The position numbers were made by a program, and so were the translations under genes. The notes below the pieces were generated by a model, which was not told the origin of the DNA, searched no databases, and worked only from the letters and a program-made list of their open reading frames with translations. From assembly GCA_964625905.1 (NCBI GenBank), contig CAZVBS010000023.1, positions 1 through 10,859 of the forward strand: DNA of 10,859 bases. Reading direction: 5' to 3'. This DNA comes from JABMNX01 sp964625905. Lineage in GTDB: Bacteria; Patescibacteriota; Minisyncoccia; Phycocordibacterales; JABMNX01. This document shows, piece after piece, positions 4,624 through 10,845 of the stretch (position 1 is its first letter; each line of letters opens with the position of its first letter).

Positions 4624-5337
4624 TCAGAAAAAATTAACTGGGGGTAATTTCATGATCCAGTCCCTTCCGACAGATAACAAGCTCGCAACCCCTCTCTTTA
4701 ATTTTGGCCAGAGTATCAGCGTAGCATCTTTTGCATACGCAACAAAGGACCATAACGAAAACAGTGTTGCGAACAATAAAAGAACCGTCCCGATCTCATG
4801 TAGTGGTAATCCAAAGAAATCATCGAAAAGTCCACGACCATAAATGAACCCAATGGCTATCATCTGAAATGTAGTCTTGAGTTTACCCAAGAGGTTTGAC
4901 GGCAGTTTTATGAATATCCTTACAAAGACCACAACGATTTCGCGTAGGATACTTACCAATATCAAGGCAAGTTCCCATTCACCAATTCCATCGTACCCAA
5001 TCCTGCCAGTATAAAACACCCAAGCGATTATACTGATCACGAAAACCTTGTCGGTGAATTGGTCGCAATACGCACCAAATTCCGTTTCCCAAGATGAAAC
5101 TAGGCGAGCAAGAAACCCGTCAAGTAAATCGGTCAAGCAGGAAAAAATATATATCGTCATAAGCACCCATCCAATATAAGAAACTTGGGTTACAAGGAGC
5201 TCAATTAGAATAATTATGGGCACCGCAACAATCCTAAACAAAGACAACCAAGTAGGCACAGTATGTTCAAACTCACACCCAGCCATTTTTCTCCAAAAAA
5301 TATTAGCCAAATAACGTCCATATTCCAAAAAAGACAT
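4624..5337 (-). CDS. pgsA: CDP-alcohol phosphatidyltransferase, PgsA-like
   Basis: Membrane enzyme that would transfer a phosphatidyl group from CDP-diacylglycerol to an alcohol, most likely glycerol-3-phosphate, in phospholipid synthesis. The 237-aa product has the family signature at residues 70-96: Asp70, Asp73-Gly74, Ala77-Arg78, Gly88, Asp92, Asp96. An N-terminal VPTWLSLFRI (28-36) and a later LREIVVVFVR...GKLKTTFQM stretch favour the PgsA subfamily. Several hydrophobic helices are present. Oddity: nine residues separate Ala-Arg from the Gly, where the usual spacing is seven or eight. I chose ATG 5337 because AAGGGGA lies just upstream; a longer frame from 5412 lacks such a site and would translate through the palindrome at 5364-5379. 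It is a single gene with its own terminator. The substrate is inferred. Confidence 0.85.
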   Translation of the reverse strand: MSFLEYGRYLANIFWRKMAGCEFEHTVPTWLSLFRIVAVPIIILIELLVTQVSYIGWVLMTIYIFSCLTDLLDGFLARLVSSWETEFGAYCDQFTDKVFVISIIAWVFYTGRIGYDGIGEWELALILVSILREIVVVFVRIFIKLPSNLLGKLKTTFQMIAIGFIYGRGLFDDFFGLPLHEIGTVLLLFATLFSLWSFVAYAKDATLILWPKLKRGVASLLSVGRDWIMKLPPVNFF

Positions 5338-5363
5338 CTCGTCCCCTTCCACTAAGAAGTTGT

Positions 5364-5379
5364 TCCACCAATTGGTGGA
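5364..5379. promoter_or_regulatory. 16-bp perfect palindrome before pgsA
   Basis: tccaccaattggtgga lies in the pgsA leader between the candidate promoter and the ribosome site. A perfect even palindrome there suggests an operator for a dimeric regulator. A similar caccg/ggtgg pairing occurs in the hairpin at 3066-3108. Confidence 0.4.
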
Positions 5380-5402
5380 GAAAAAACAATATTCTAATAG
5401 AC

Positions 5403-5431
5403 ACTTAATCATATACCTATAGTTATGTCAA
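5403..5431 (-). promoter_or_regulatory. Candidate pgsA promoter, TTGACA-17-TTAAGT
   Basis: The -35 (5431 to 5426) is perfect; the -10 matches at only three positions. It gives a leader of about 60 bases containing the 16-bp palindrome. Confidence 0.35.
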
Positions 5432-5460
5432 ATTTCCAACAGGTACATTAGATAAATTAT

Positions 5461-5498
5461 AAAAAAATAAAACCCCTACAAGATGCAGAGGTTGTAGG
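5461..5498 (-). terminator. Terminator of the secreted orphan gene
   Basis: CCTACAA/TTGTAGG (5475-5498, loop of ten) is followed on the minus strand by GGTTTTATTTTTTT. A second hairpin, gggagtc/gactccc (5502-5524), stands directly upstream, 19 bases after the TAG stop at 5544. Confidence 0.6.
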
Positions 5499-5543
5499 AT
5501 TGGGAGTCCCATTCTGAGACTCCCTTTCCAAATGCTTGGTCGG

Positions 5544-6023
5544 CTAAAGGCGCAGTGCGACGGGCTTCTTGGTGAAGGGTTCGCCATTTCCGTTTGCGAG
5601 CGACGTAGTCGACATAAGGTTCGAGGTAAAGTTGGACACACTGGCATATGGACTGTATCCATAGTTTCCGAGGATGCCATCGGTTGGCGTGTCGATCCAG
5701 GATGTCCCGAGACCAAGCGAATCTGCGCCAGCAGGCTGTGTGACAGACATCGCCAAAGCAGGGTCGTCGCTCAAATGTACGAACATCTGCCCGATCGACA
5801 AAGGATCCTCGTCGATGTTTGCGATGATAATGATCGGCACATCGGACATCATGTCGATGCCGCCCACAATATCAGGTGTATATGCCTGCTGGGTCGGCGG
5901 ACTGATGTCGAACGACGATTTCGCTTGCACAGCGGATACGTTGCCACTCATCATACTGAACGTGGCGGCGACAGCAACAGCAGTGAGAACCCTGGGCATT
6001 CGCCCATATAAAAGACTTCTCAT
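5544..6023 (-). CDS. Secreted protein of unknown function, G+C-rich
   Basis: A 159-aa protein with a clear Sec signal peptide: basic start (MRSLLYGRMPR), hydrophobic core (about 12-26), and a likely cut after Ala31 (NVSA) or Ala34. The mature part is about 125 aa, acidic in its first half, with PIIIIANIDEDPLSIGQMFVHLSDDPALA and later Ser/Asn/Gly-rich sequence; it has no cysteine and no motif I recognise. AGGGAG lies eight bases before the ATG and an extended -10 promoter sits at 6115-6144. The gene is richer in G+C than its surroundings (50% and 58% in two 60-base samples, against 37-38% in samples of neighbours), which suggests foreign origin. Long open frames exist on the opposite strand, a side effect of composition; the signal peptide and ribosome site favour this strand. 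It stands alone with its own terminator. Confidence 0.7.
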   Translation of the reverse strand: MRSLLYGRMPRVLTAVAVAATFSMMSGNVSAVQAKSSFDISPPTQQAYTPDIVGGIDMMSDVPIIIIANIDEDPLSIGQMFVHLSDDPALAMSVTQPAGADSLGLGTSWIDTPTDGILGNYGYSPYASVSNFTSNLMSTTSLANGNGEPFTKKPVALRL

Positions 6024-6114
6024 AAAAGAGTCTCCCTATCGATGTTTCAAACACAGAATCACAGTCCCGCACTGACTTAAGTGCTTAAAATACGAAAGAA
6101 CTGCTTCCATACTC

Positions 6115-6144
6115 ACTATAACATACGAACACTAGCAACTTCAA
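6115..6144 (-). promoter_or_regulatory. Extended -10 promoter of the secreted orphan
   Basis: TTGAAG, 18 bases, TATAGT on the minus strand, with TGT directly before the -10 (extended -10 type). The transcript would start near 6108 with a leader of about 85 bases. Confidence 0.55.
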
Positions 6145-6181
6145 TCCTTATTTACATCAGCATCACTAAACTCAAACACTC

Positions 6182-6212
6182 TACTTGAAGGACGTCGGAC
6201 GTCCTTCAAGTA
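6182..6212. repeat. Perfect 15-bp arm palindrome
   Basis: tacttgaaggacgtc and its reverse complement meet at one central base. Neither side has a T-run, so it is not a usual terminator. Its build (GC core, AT ends) resembles the dispersed palindromes around the transposase, but the sequence differs. Confidence 0.55.
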
Positions 6213-6225
6213 AATATAAAAGAAA

Positions 6226-6276
6226 CCACGTACGGCACCACAAGGTTCTCGGAAACACTTGCTATACCATACGTGG
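6226..6276 (-). ncRNA. Possible structured RNA in the 6024-6372 gap
   Basis: The gap holds no gene I can support. ccacgta (6226-6232) pairs with tacgtgg (6270-6276), and gg/cc and caag/cttg pair further in, all in one register, giving a 51-base irregular hairpin. A candidate promoter (6341-6369) lies upstream on the minus strand and the palindrome 6182-6212 lies downstream. An untranslated RNA is possible; evidence is limited to pairing. Confidence 0.25.
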
Positions 6277-6340
6277 AGTTAAGAGCCAGAACAGCCCTTT
6301 TTATGCAATATATCCGGCAATGGAATAATTACACTTAAAT

Positions 6341-6369
6341 ATAATACGACCAATCCAATTAAAAATCAA
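6341..6369 (-). promoter_or_regulatory. Candidate promoter TTGATT-17-TATTAT
   Basis: Located directly after the stop of the lamin-tail gene on the minus strand: -35 with four matches, -10 with five, spacing 17. It would transcribe the structured gap toward the secreted orphan. Confidence 0.35.
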
Positions 6370-6372
6370 TAA

Positions 6373-8361
6373 CTACGGGGTCACTCCATATTTCCACTCT
6401 AATATTCCATAATAAAGATGCGGTGGAGATACAGAACCTGTTTGGAAATAATTACGAAATGTTGTTAAATCAAAATTGTTTCTAAGTTGATATACCACAG
6501 TAAAATAATCATCTCCTTGAACAGCGCCAGTGTATGAATCTTGTTCTATACTGCTTTCAAGTGTGCTTAAAAGATGTCCTGAGTAAAGAGTTGAACTTGC
6601 CACAACTCCTTTATATGTATCGCCATAACGCGACGAACCAGATGGAAATGACTCAGATAAATACATGCACATTACACCAGATGGTGTGTAATAGTTTCCA
6701 GATATATATGTTACTAATTCGGGTGGACAGTAATATCCGATAGGCAATAAATCTATACTATTTTGAGACCCAGGAGTCCCATAAATATTATTACCATCTG
6801 CATCAGTTCCATTTTTAGTAAATGTATTATTCGACGACCAATTTGAAGTATCACTACCAGACACTTTTGTGCTCATGCGTTCCATGGTTATCGGAGTTGT
6901 AGTAGCCTCCCCTCCACACCAGCCTCCACAGGAAGAAATTTCTGGAGTTACATCGAGGGTAGTTGTGGCAACCCCTCCAAGCGACTGCACCAGTGATAAC
7001 TTCTCACCACTGTTAGACAACCCAGAACCGCTTAATAAACCACTAAACGCGACAGCAAGATCTTCAGCTTCGCTCGTAGTGTTTCCGTCAGTTCGTTCGA
7101 TAAAATAATATCCACCAGAAGGAATCGATCCAGACAAAGAAATGTACGGCACAAAATCCTCTGCATACAAAACAACGCTCGACATATCAACCGTATAGCT
7201 TGTCCTATTATACAACTCAATCCACTCATCGCTCGGTGATGCCTGCGTCCCCGCCCATGCAACCTCATTAATAACAACAGGCATTACAAACACCTCCATA
7301 GTCTGCAACGACGACGACGCAATATTCCCAGACATATCATATGCAACAATTTCAATATTTGTACTAGTCTTATCTGCAAGTGTTGATGTCGCAGAAGTGT
7401 CAGTTGTTGTAGCGTACACAGAACTATCAAGCATAATCGCATAATACAATATGTCAGATGACGTTGATGTCCACGCCAAATTCACATTAGTACCACCAGA
7501 CAAACAACCGCCCGCACGTAAAGAATACGTACACTCGAGCACAGAAAAGCTTCCAAACACCGGCGCCACAGTATCAACAAATATATCTATAAAAACACTC
7601 TCTGAAGACGCCCCATCACTATCAGTAGCAACAAAAGTAACAGTCGTCGTACCTTGAAGAAGTGAAGACAAAGATAAAGACCAACTCTCATCAGAACTCA
7701 CTGTAGTCGTCGCAGAAGAAAAATCTTGAGAAATTATCATTGCAGAAGAGGCAGTCCCAGAAAACACAATAGTAGTGGTTGCAAATAAGTCTCCATCTGC
7801 AGGAAAAGAAATCGCCGGCGCATCTGGCAGCACCACTTGAACTTCCTCAACCCCTTCTGCCTCAAGTGCATCCTGTGCCGCTTTCGAAGATCCCCCGTCG
7901 CCACCAAACCCAGGAATACCTACTGGCACAAGATTAGTCATCATCGAATTGTTAGATGAGTTATCAGTAGAACCAGTAGTATCTTCTCCAAGCGGCACCT
8001 CTTCAATGACATCGGTATTATTGACATCCGATGTCTGTAATTCTTCCATAGCTCCGTCGCTGTCTCTACCAACATCAAGTGTCGGCAAATCAGGATTAAC
8101 ATATCCAATATCAGCGCCATCAAATGTCGGCAAATCATTAAACCCATCGAATCCTACGGATTCGATGGGTTTAAGTGCGCTTTCCTCAACTATATCACTA
8201 CTTCCTAAAACACTATCAACTGAGGCTGTATGTAAAACTGACACGTCAGAAGCGCTGGAAGGATCGATTGAGCCTATTCCGTACAAAGTGTCTCCGACTA
8301 TATTAATCACTGATGCTATGCCAGACATAACACTTGATCCGATAGAAGCAATAGCTTCCAC
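6373..8361 (-). CDS. Lamin-tail / Ig-like secreted protein part
   Basis: A 662-aa stretch from a possible GTG at 8361; the frame is open back to the TGA at 8389, so it is probably the C-terminal part of one protein with the hydrolase upstream. In order: a low-complexity Ser/Asp-rich region (1-175) with a 15-residue-spaced DLPTFD/DLPTLD repeat, an Ig-like segment (about 178-265, ending TVTFVATDSDG...VDTVAPVF), a second beta-rich segment (267-358), a lamin-tail domain (361-535, INEVAWAGTQASPSDEWIELYN), and a 125-residue C-terminal region with four tyrosine-rich patches. Lamin-tail domains occur in many extracellular proteins of CPR bacteria. No signal peptide is present in this part, so export would depend on the upstream piece. 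No ribosome site precedes the GTG. No sorting motif is seen at the C-terminus. Confidence 0.75.
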   Translation of the reverse strand: MEAIASIGSSVMSGIASVINIVGDTLYGIGSIDPSSASDVSVLHTASVDSVLGSSDIVEESALKPIESVGFDGFNDLPTFDGADIGYVNPDLPTLDVGRDSDGAMEELQTSDVNNTDVIEEVPLGEDTTGSTDNSSNNSMMTNLVPVGIPGFGGDGGSSKAAQDALEAEGVEEVQVVLPDAPAISFPADGDLFATTTIVFSGTASSAMIISQDFSSATTTVSSDESWSLSLSSLLQGTTTVTFVATDSDGASSESVFIDIFVDTVAPVFGSFSVLECTYSLRAGGCLSGGTNVNLAWTSTSSDILYYAIMLDSSVYATTTDTSATSTLADKTSTNIEIVAYDMSGNIASSSLQTMEVFVMPVVINEVAWAGTQASPSDEWIELYNRTSYTVDMSSVVLYAEDFVPYISLSGSIPSGGYYFIERTDGNTTSEAEDLAVAFSGLLSGSGLSNSGEKLSLVQSLGGVATTTLDVTPEISSCGGWCGGEATTTPITMERMSTKVSGSDTSNWSSNNTFTKNGTDADGNNIYGTPGSQNSIDLLPIGYYCPPELVTYISGNYYTPSGVMCMYLSESFPSGSSRYGDTYKGVVASSTLYSGHLLSTLESSIEQDSYTGAVQGDDYFTVVYQLRNNFDLTTFRNYFQTGSVSPPHLYYGILEWKYGVTP
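8073..8137. repeat. Two 20-base direct repeats, period 45
   Basis: catcaagtgtcggcaaatca (8073-8092) recurs with one change at 8118-8137. They encode the DLPTLD and DLPTFD peptides in frame, a 15-residue duplication in the linker region. Confidence 0.7.
8138..8174. repeat. Perfect 17-bp palindrome inside coding sequence
   Basis: Arms 8138-8154 and 8158-8174 pair perfectly around tac. The minus-strand frame passes through it as LKPIESVGFDGFN. It begins directly at the end of the second direct repeat, suggesting insertion of a palindromic element in frame. Confidence 0.7.
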
Positions 8362-8388
8362 CGTTACAGTTGTTGTATCACGAACTGT

Positions 8389-8391
8389 TCA
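8389..8391 (-). other. Single in-frame TGA joining two open frames
   Basis: Reading from the hydrolase, GTT TGA ACA GTT CGT GAT continues without a frame change into the lamin-tail frame (9195 to 6373, 941 codons with this one internal stop). No terminator, ribosome site or gap lies here. Confidence 0.8.
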
Positions 8392-9195
8392 AACAAACGG
8401 GTCCGACACAGCAAACCCAACTTTTTGTAAACCATACGAAAATGTATTGGCAGGCACTTCGTAGCAACCTTCACTTACATCAACATGAGAATCACTTCGA
8501 GACTCTAATTTGTCTAATAAACTATTTATATCAGATATGATAAACCCTGAACCTTTCGCAAGATATTCCCGAGAAAACGCATGTCCACGGAAAATCTCCT
8601 CTACACCATTGGACGAAGGTGGCAGAAGAATATTCGCAGGAAGTGGTTGTGAAGCATCCACAGTAGCCACCCACTCGCGGACCGTATTAACAAGATTATC
8701 GTTACCAGAAGTAAGATATTTTCCACCCCCTGAAACAGAACTTGCCGGTGTCGCAATATTGTATACAGCTATAGACTCTGCTGGCACACCATGTCCCGTC
8801 AGATAGTTATACATCTCGTTAGTATAGAAAGTCCCTTGAGAGTGTCCCACAAGTAATATCTTCTGAGTAGTTATCTCAGAATGAATCTGCATTAAAATAG
8901 TCTTCAGGTCAAAGTCATTCATCGACGACCCTAGTGCTTGAGATACAACTTGCACCATGTCCCCCACTCCACCAAGGTGTGATGGATTGTAACCGTTTAT
9001 AAAAGTCACATCATCTGCTCCACCATTGGTATTAAACTTAAAATCTAAATATTTTTTATCAATCTTTGCATTCTCTTCATCGGTAAAAATCCCATTTACA
9101 TACACAACAGTAACTCCGTCTTTTCTACAACTCGCAAAAACCGACACTGGTATAATAACGCAGATAAGTATTAAAATTAATATAAATCTGCACAT
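8389..9195 (-). CDS. Secreted alpha/beta hydrolase (GHSQG)
   Basis: A 268-aa protein with a signal peptide (hydrophobic residues 4-20, then ASC; the cysteine at 23 is not in a canonical lipobox because -3 is Phe). The GHSQG nucleophile elbow is at 117-121 with Ser119 as nucleophile; Asp166 and His205 (RGHAFSREYL) are plausible triad partners. The opening strand VTVVYVNGIFTDEENA and the TFYTNEMYNYL helix after the elbow are typical of lipase or esterase-like folds. The substrate is unknown. It starts nine bases after the previous gene's stop, so the two are likely coupled. It ends with TGA, after which the same frame continues into the lamin-tail protein. Either the hydrolase is made alone, or the gene is broken, or the stop is sometimes read through. 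Confidence 0.8.
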   Translation of the reverse strand: MCRFILILILICVIIPVSVFASCRKDGVTVVYVNGIFTDEENAKIDKKYLDFKFNTNGGADDVTFINGYNPSHLGGVGDMVQVVSQALGSSMNDFDLKTILMQIHSEITTQKILLVGHSQGTFYTNEMYNYLTGHGVPAESIAVYNIATPASSVSGGGKYLTSGNDNLVNTVREWVATVDASQPLPANILLPPSSNGVEEIFRGHAFSREYLAKGSGFIISDINSLLDKLESRSDSHVDVSEGCYEVPANTFSYGLQKVGFAVSDPFV

Positions 9196-9204
9196 GTCTT
9201 ATTA

Positions 9205-9798
9205 TTATTGAATCAACACGTCACAATCTTCCCCTTTAAGCACAACCGACGAAACAGCAAATCTATTCAGTTCATTATATTCTTTATCTCTTTTATTAGT
9301 ATCTACAATAAGAGCATTTACTTCATCTACAGCATCGAGCGCTAATGTAAAATCTCCTTCTTTAAGACTTTCTAAAATACAACCAAGACCTCTACCACTC
9401 CACTCCGTCGCTGCTTTCCATGTATCTGTACTAAATACTTTAGTTAATTCCATTTGCAATCCCATCGCATACTGCAACACAGCTGCTCTTACTTTTATAT
9501 CATCAGGATATTTCTCAAAAATAGCCAACTCAACATCATCTCGAATACCGTTATTATTAACATCTATACCCTCAATAGTAGAGTCATTCAGTTCTTTATC
9601 TGGCATAGATGGCAGGTTTTCACCTGTTACATCTGACATAGAGATAGTCTGTGAATTTATAAATAAGACCGCTTCATTAGACCTGTCTTCCTCTGCAACA
9701 AATGGTATACGGTAAAGAACTAAAGCTATAAATAAAACAAAAAAGATCATGAGAACCCACTGTCCATATTTCCACACATTTAAAAAGAAATCTTTCAT
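9205..9798 (-). CDS. Membrane-anchored protein with calcium-binding-type loop
   Basis: A 197-aa protein with one transmembrane segment (about 14-29) and the rest probably outside the membrane. Residues 77-90 (GIDVNNNGIRDDVE) form a DxNxNGxxDD loop as in EF-hand, dockerin or thrombospondin type-3 calcium sites; Asp79, Asn81, Asn83 and Asp87/Glu90 would be ligands. After it comes a mainly helical region with two cysteines (GRGLGCILESL and EDCDVLI) that could form a disulphide. I do not know a named function; small proteins with this loop are common as hypotheticals. No Shine-Dalgarno site precedes the ATG. It is first of a three-frame cluster with the hydrolase and lamin-tail frames. Confidence 0.75.
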   Translation of the reverse strand: MKDFFLNVWKYGQWVLMIFFVLFIALVLYRIPFVAEEDRSNEAVLFINSQTISMSDVTGENLPSMPDKELNDSTIEGIDVNNNGIRDDVELAIFEKYPDDIKVRAAVLQYAMGLQMELTKVFSTDTWKAATEWSGRGLGCILESLKEGDFTLALDAVDEVNALIVDTNKRDKEYNELNRFAVSSVVLKGEDCDVLIQ

Positions 9799-9875
9799 AA
9801 TTCAATAGTAACAACTCTAAAAAACCTAACCACATAAAATCACACTCTTATGTTAATAACTTTTTAATACAAATA

Positions 9876-9896
9876 GTCCAAGGGCCGCCCTTGGAC
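9876..9896. repeat. REP-like palindrome, copy 1
   Basis: gtccaaggg-ccg-cccttggac, six bases after the transposase stop. Core ccg on the plus strand. Confidence 0.8.
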
Positions 9897-9902
9897 AAGA
9901 TG

Positions 9903-10556
9903 TTAGTCAACACCAAACATCAACCATTCATCAATAAAACTGTCAAAATCAACATCATCACCAAAATATTCAGGAAAATTATCACAATTTAATATAATTC
10001 CTTCTTCCCTTTTTTCTCCAATATAATCCAAATAACTAGAAGTATAATATTCCTTCAGATATTTTTTAGCTACCTCTCTATCTCTAATACCATTCTCTTT
10101 CCAACTACTGTCTATTAATTTAACAGGGTTTAGGTGAATATAAGAAAAAAGATATTTTAAATATTCGTCGTTGTCCACATGTGTTGCTTTAAATTTACCT
10201 TCAAACAAGGATCCTGTCCTTTTATGTTTCTTGTTAAAAAACATAGAATATGCAGTAGCTAATTTACTTAAAAACTTAGTTATTCCATTTTCATTTATTT
10301 CACGTACTAAGATATGAAAATGGTTTGGCATCAAGCAATAAACTCCTATATCAACAAGCTTTTCTTCTATATCTATACTGTCCAAGGGCCGCCCTTGGAC
10401 AAGTTTATAAATTACAGGTTTAGTACTATTACAAAGAAAAAGTAACCTCATAAACCTTTTGATATCTCCATTATCAATAAATATATCACTCTTATTATTG
10501 CCTCTATTATAAAGGTGATAAAACTCTCCTATAGAAAAATTAAAGTTTCTTTCCAT
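9903..10556 (-). CDS. REP-associated tyrosine (Y1/HUH) transposase
   Basis: A 217-aa single-strand DNA transposase of the IS200-like Y1 family, REP-associated branch. Motifs: YHLYNRGNNKSDIF near the N-terminus (13-26), the metal-binding HUH pair His79-Phe-His81 in YCLMPNHFHILV, catalytic Tyr103 in the helix TAYSMFFNKKHKRTGSLFEGKFK, and the conserved YLFSYIHLNPVK (135-146). Such enzymes cut and join single-stranded DNA at small palindromes. Four copies of one palindrome are near or in it; copy 2 lies inside the coding sequence and is translated as VQGRPLD (53-59), just before the HUH strand. All motifs are intact, so the enzyme may be active. No ribosome site; a TATAAT lies only four bases before the ATG, so any true promoter would give a leaderless or longer mRNA. 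Confidence 0.9.
   Translation of the reverse strand: MERNFNFSIGEFYHLYNRGNNKSDIFIDNGDIKRFMRLLFLCNSTKPVIYKLVQGRPLDSIDIEEKLVDIGVYCLMPNHFHILVREINENGITKFLSKLATAYSMFFNKKHKRTGSLFEGKFKATHVDNDEYLKYLFSYIHLNPVKLIDSSWKENGIRDREVAKKYLKEYYTSSYLDYIGEKREEGIILNCDNFPEYFGDDVDFDSFIDEWLMFGVD
10380..10400. repeat. REP-like palindrome, copy 2, inside the transposase
   Basis: Identical to copy 1, including the ccg core. It adds seven codons in frame between the N-terminal part and the HUH motif. Confidence 0.85.
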
Positions 10557-10588
10557 TTATTATAAATAGTACCACTACTATTCCACTT

Positions 10589-10611
10589 TATCCAAGGGCG
10601 GCCCTTGGATA
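10589..10611. repeat. REP-like palindrome, copy 3, inverted
   Basis: tatccaaggg-cgg-cccttggata, 33 bases upstream of the transposase ATG. Its core is cgg on the plus strand, opposite to copies 1 and 2, so copies 1 and 3 flank the gene in inverted orientation. Confidence 0.8.
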
Positions 10612-10643
10612 ATTGGATAAGTTTAGATTTAGGTGTTTGTTGT

Positions 10644-10802
10644 TTAACACTCCCCTAGTTCTTGGCAGGCTGTTTGGGTTTTGGAGTCGACTCCTTTCTC
10701 TGAGATTTGTGCTGTAATGGTTATGATTGCAAAGCTAAGGAATAAGATGGACAAGAATCCAAAGAAAAACTTAAAGAATGTGTGATTTATGATTCGTTGC
10801 AT
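10644..10802 (-). CDS. 52-aa membrane or secreted micro-protein
   Basis: ATG (10802) to TAA (10644). The product has a basic start (MQRIINH), a long hydrophobic stretch (about residues 9-31, rich in Phe, Leu, Ile) and a short polar tail with two cysteines, ACQELGEC. This fits a single-pass membrane peptide or a signal peptide with a tiny mature part. A TATAGT box ends nine bases before the ATG and copy 4 of the palindrome is just upstream; no clear ribosome site is seen. The hydrophobic pattern is unlikely in random sequence, so I call it a probable gene. I know no family. Confidence 0.5.
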   Translation of the reverse strand: MQRIINHTFFKFFFGFLSILFLSFAIITITAQISEKGVDSKTQTACQELGEC

Positions 10803-10824
10803 GTTACTTAACTATATTTTATCT

Positions 10825-10845
10825 GTCCAAGGGCGACCCTTGGAC
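10825..10845. repeat. REP-like palindrome, copy 4
   Basis: gtccaaggg-cga-cccttggac; the arms are identical to copies 1 and 2, the core differs by one base. It touches the start of the second palindrome family at 10846. Confidence 0.8.

Noticed and set aside
5532..6075. Long plus-strand frames opposite the secreted orphan
   Set aside because: They have no ribosome site or recognisable protein features, while the minus-strand frame has a signal peptide, a ribosome site, a promoter and a terminator.
8389..8391. Alternative genetic code with UGA as glycine (Gracilibacteria or Absconditabacteria type)
   Set aside because: TGA also ends the genes at 440, 2671 and 4624, each followed closely by a hairpin terminator, and no other large gene has an internal TGA. 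Reading through would run proteins into terminators.
7949..8464. 171-aa plus-strand frame opposite the lamin-tail gene
   Set aside because: It is a Ser/Pro/Thr-rich mirror of the low-complexity coding strand and spans the TGA junction with no start signals.
9876..9896. Palindrome copy 1 as the transposase terminator
   Set aside because: The stem is stable but no U-run follows on the minus strand (ACTATTTGTATT), and the same sequence occurs inside coding DNA.
9876..10845. CRISPR array
   Set aside because: The four repeats are palindromes at irregular distances of about 190 to 500 bp with genes between them, not regular spacers.
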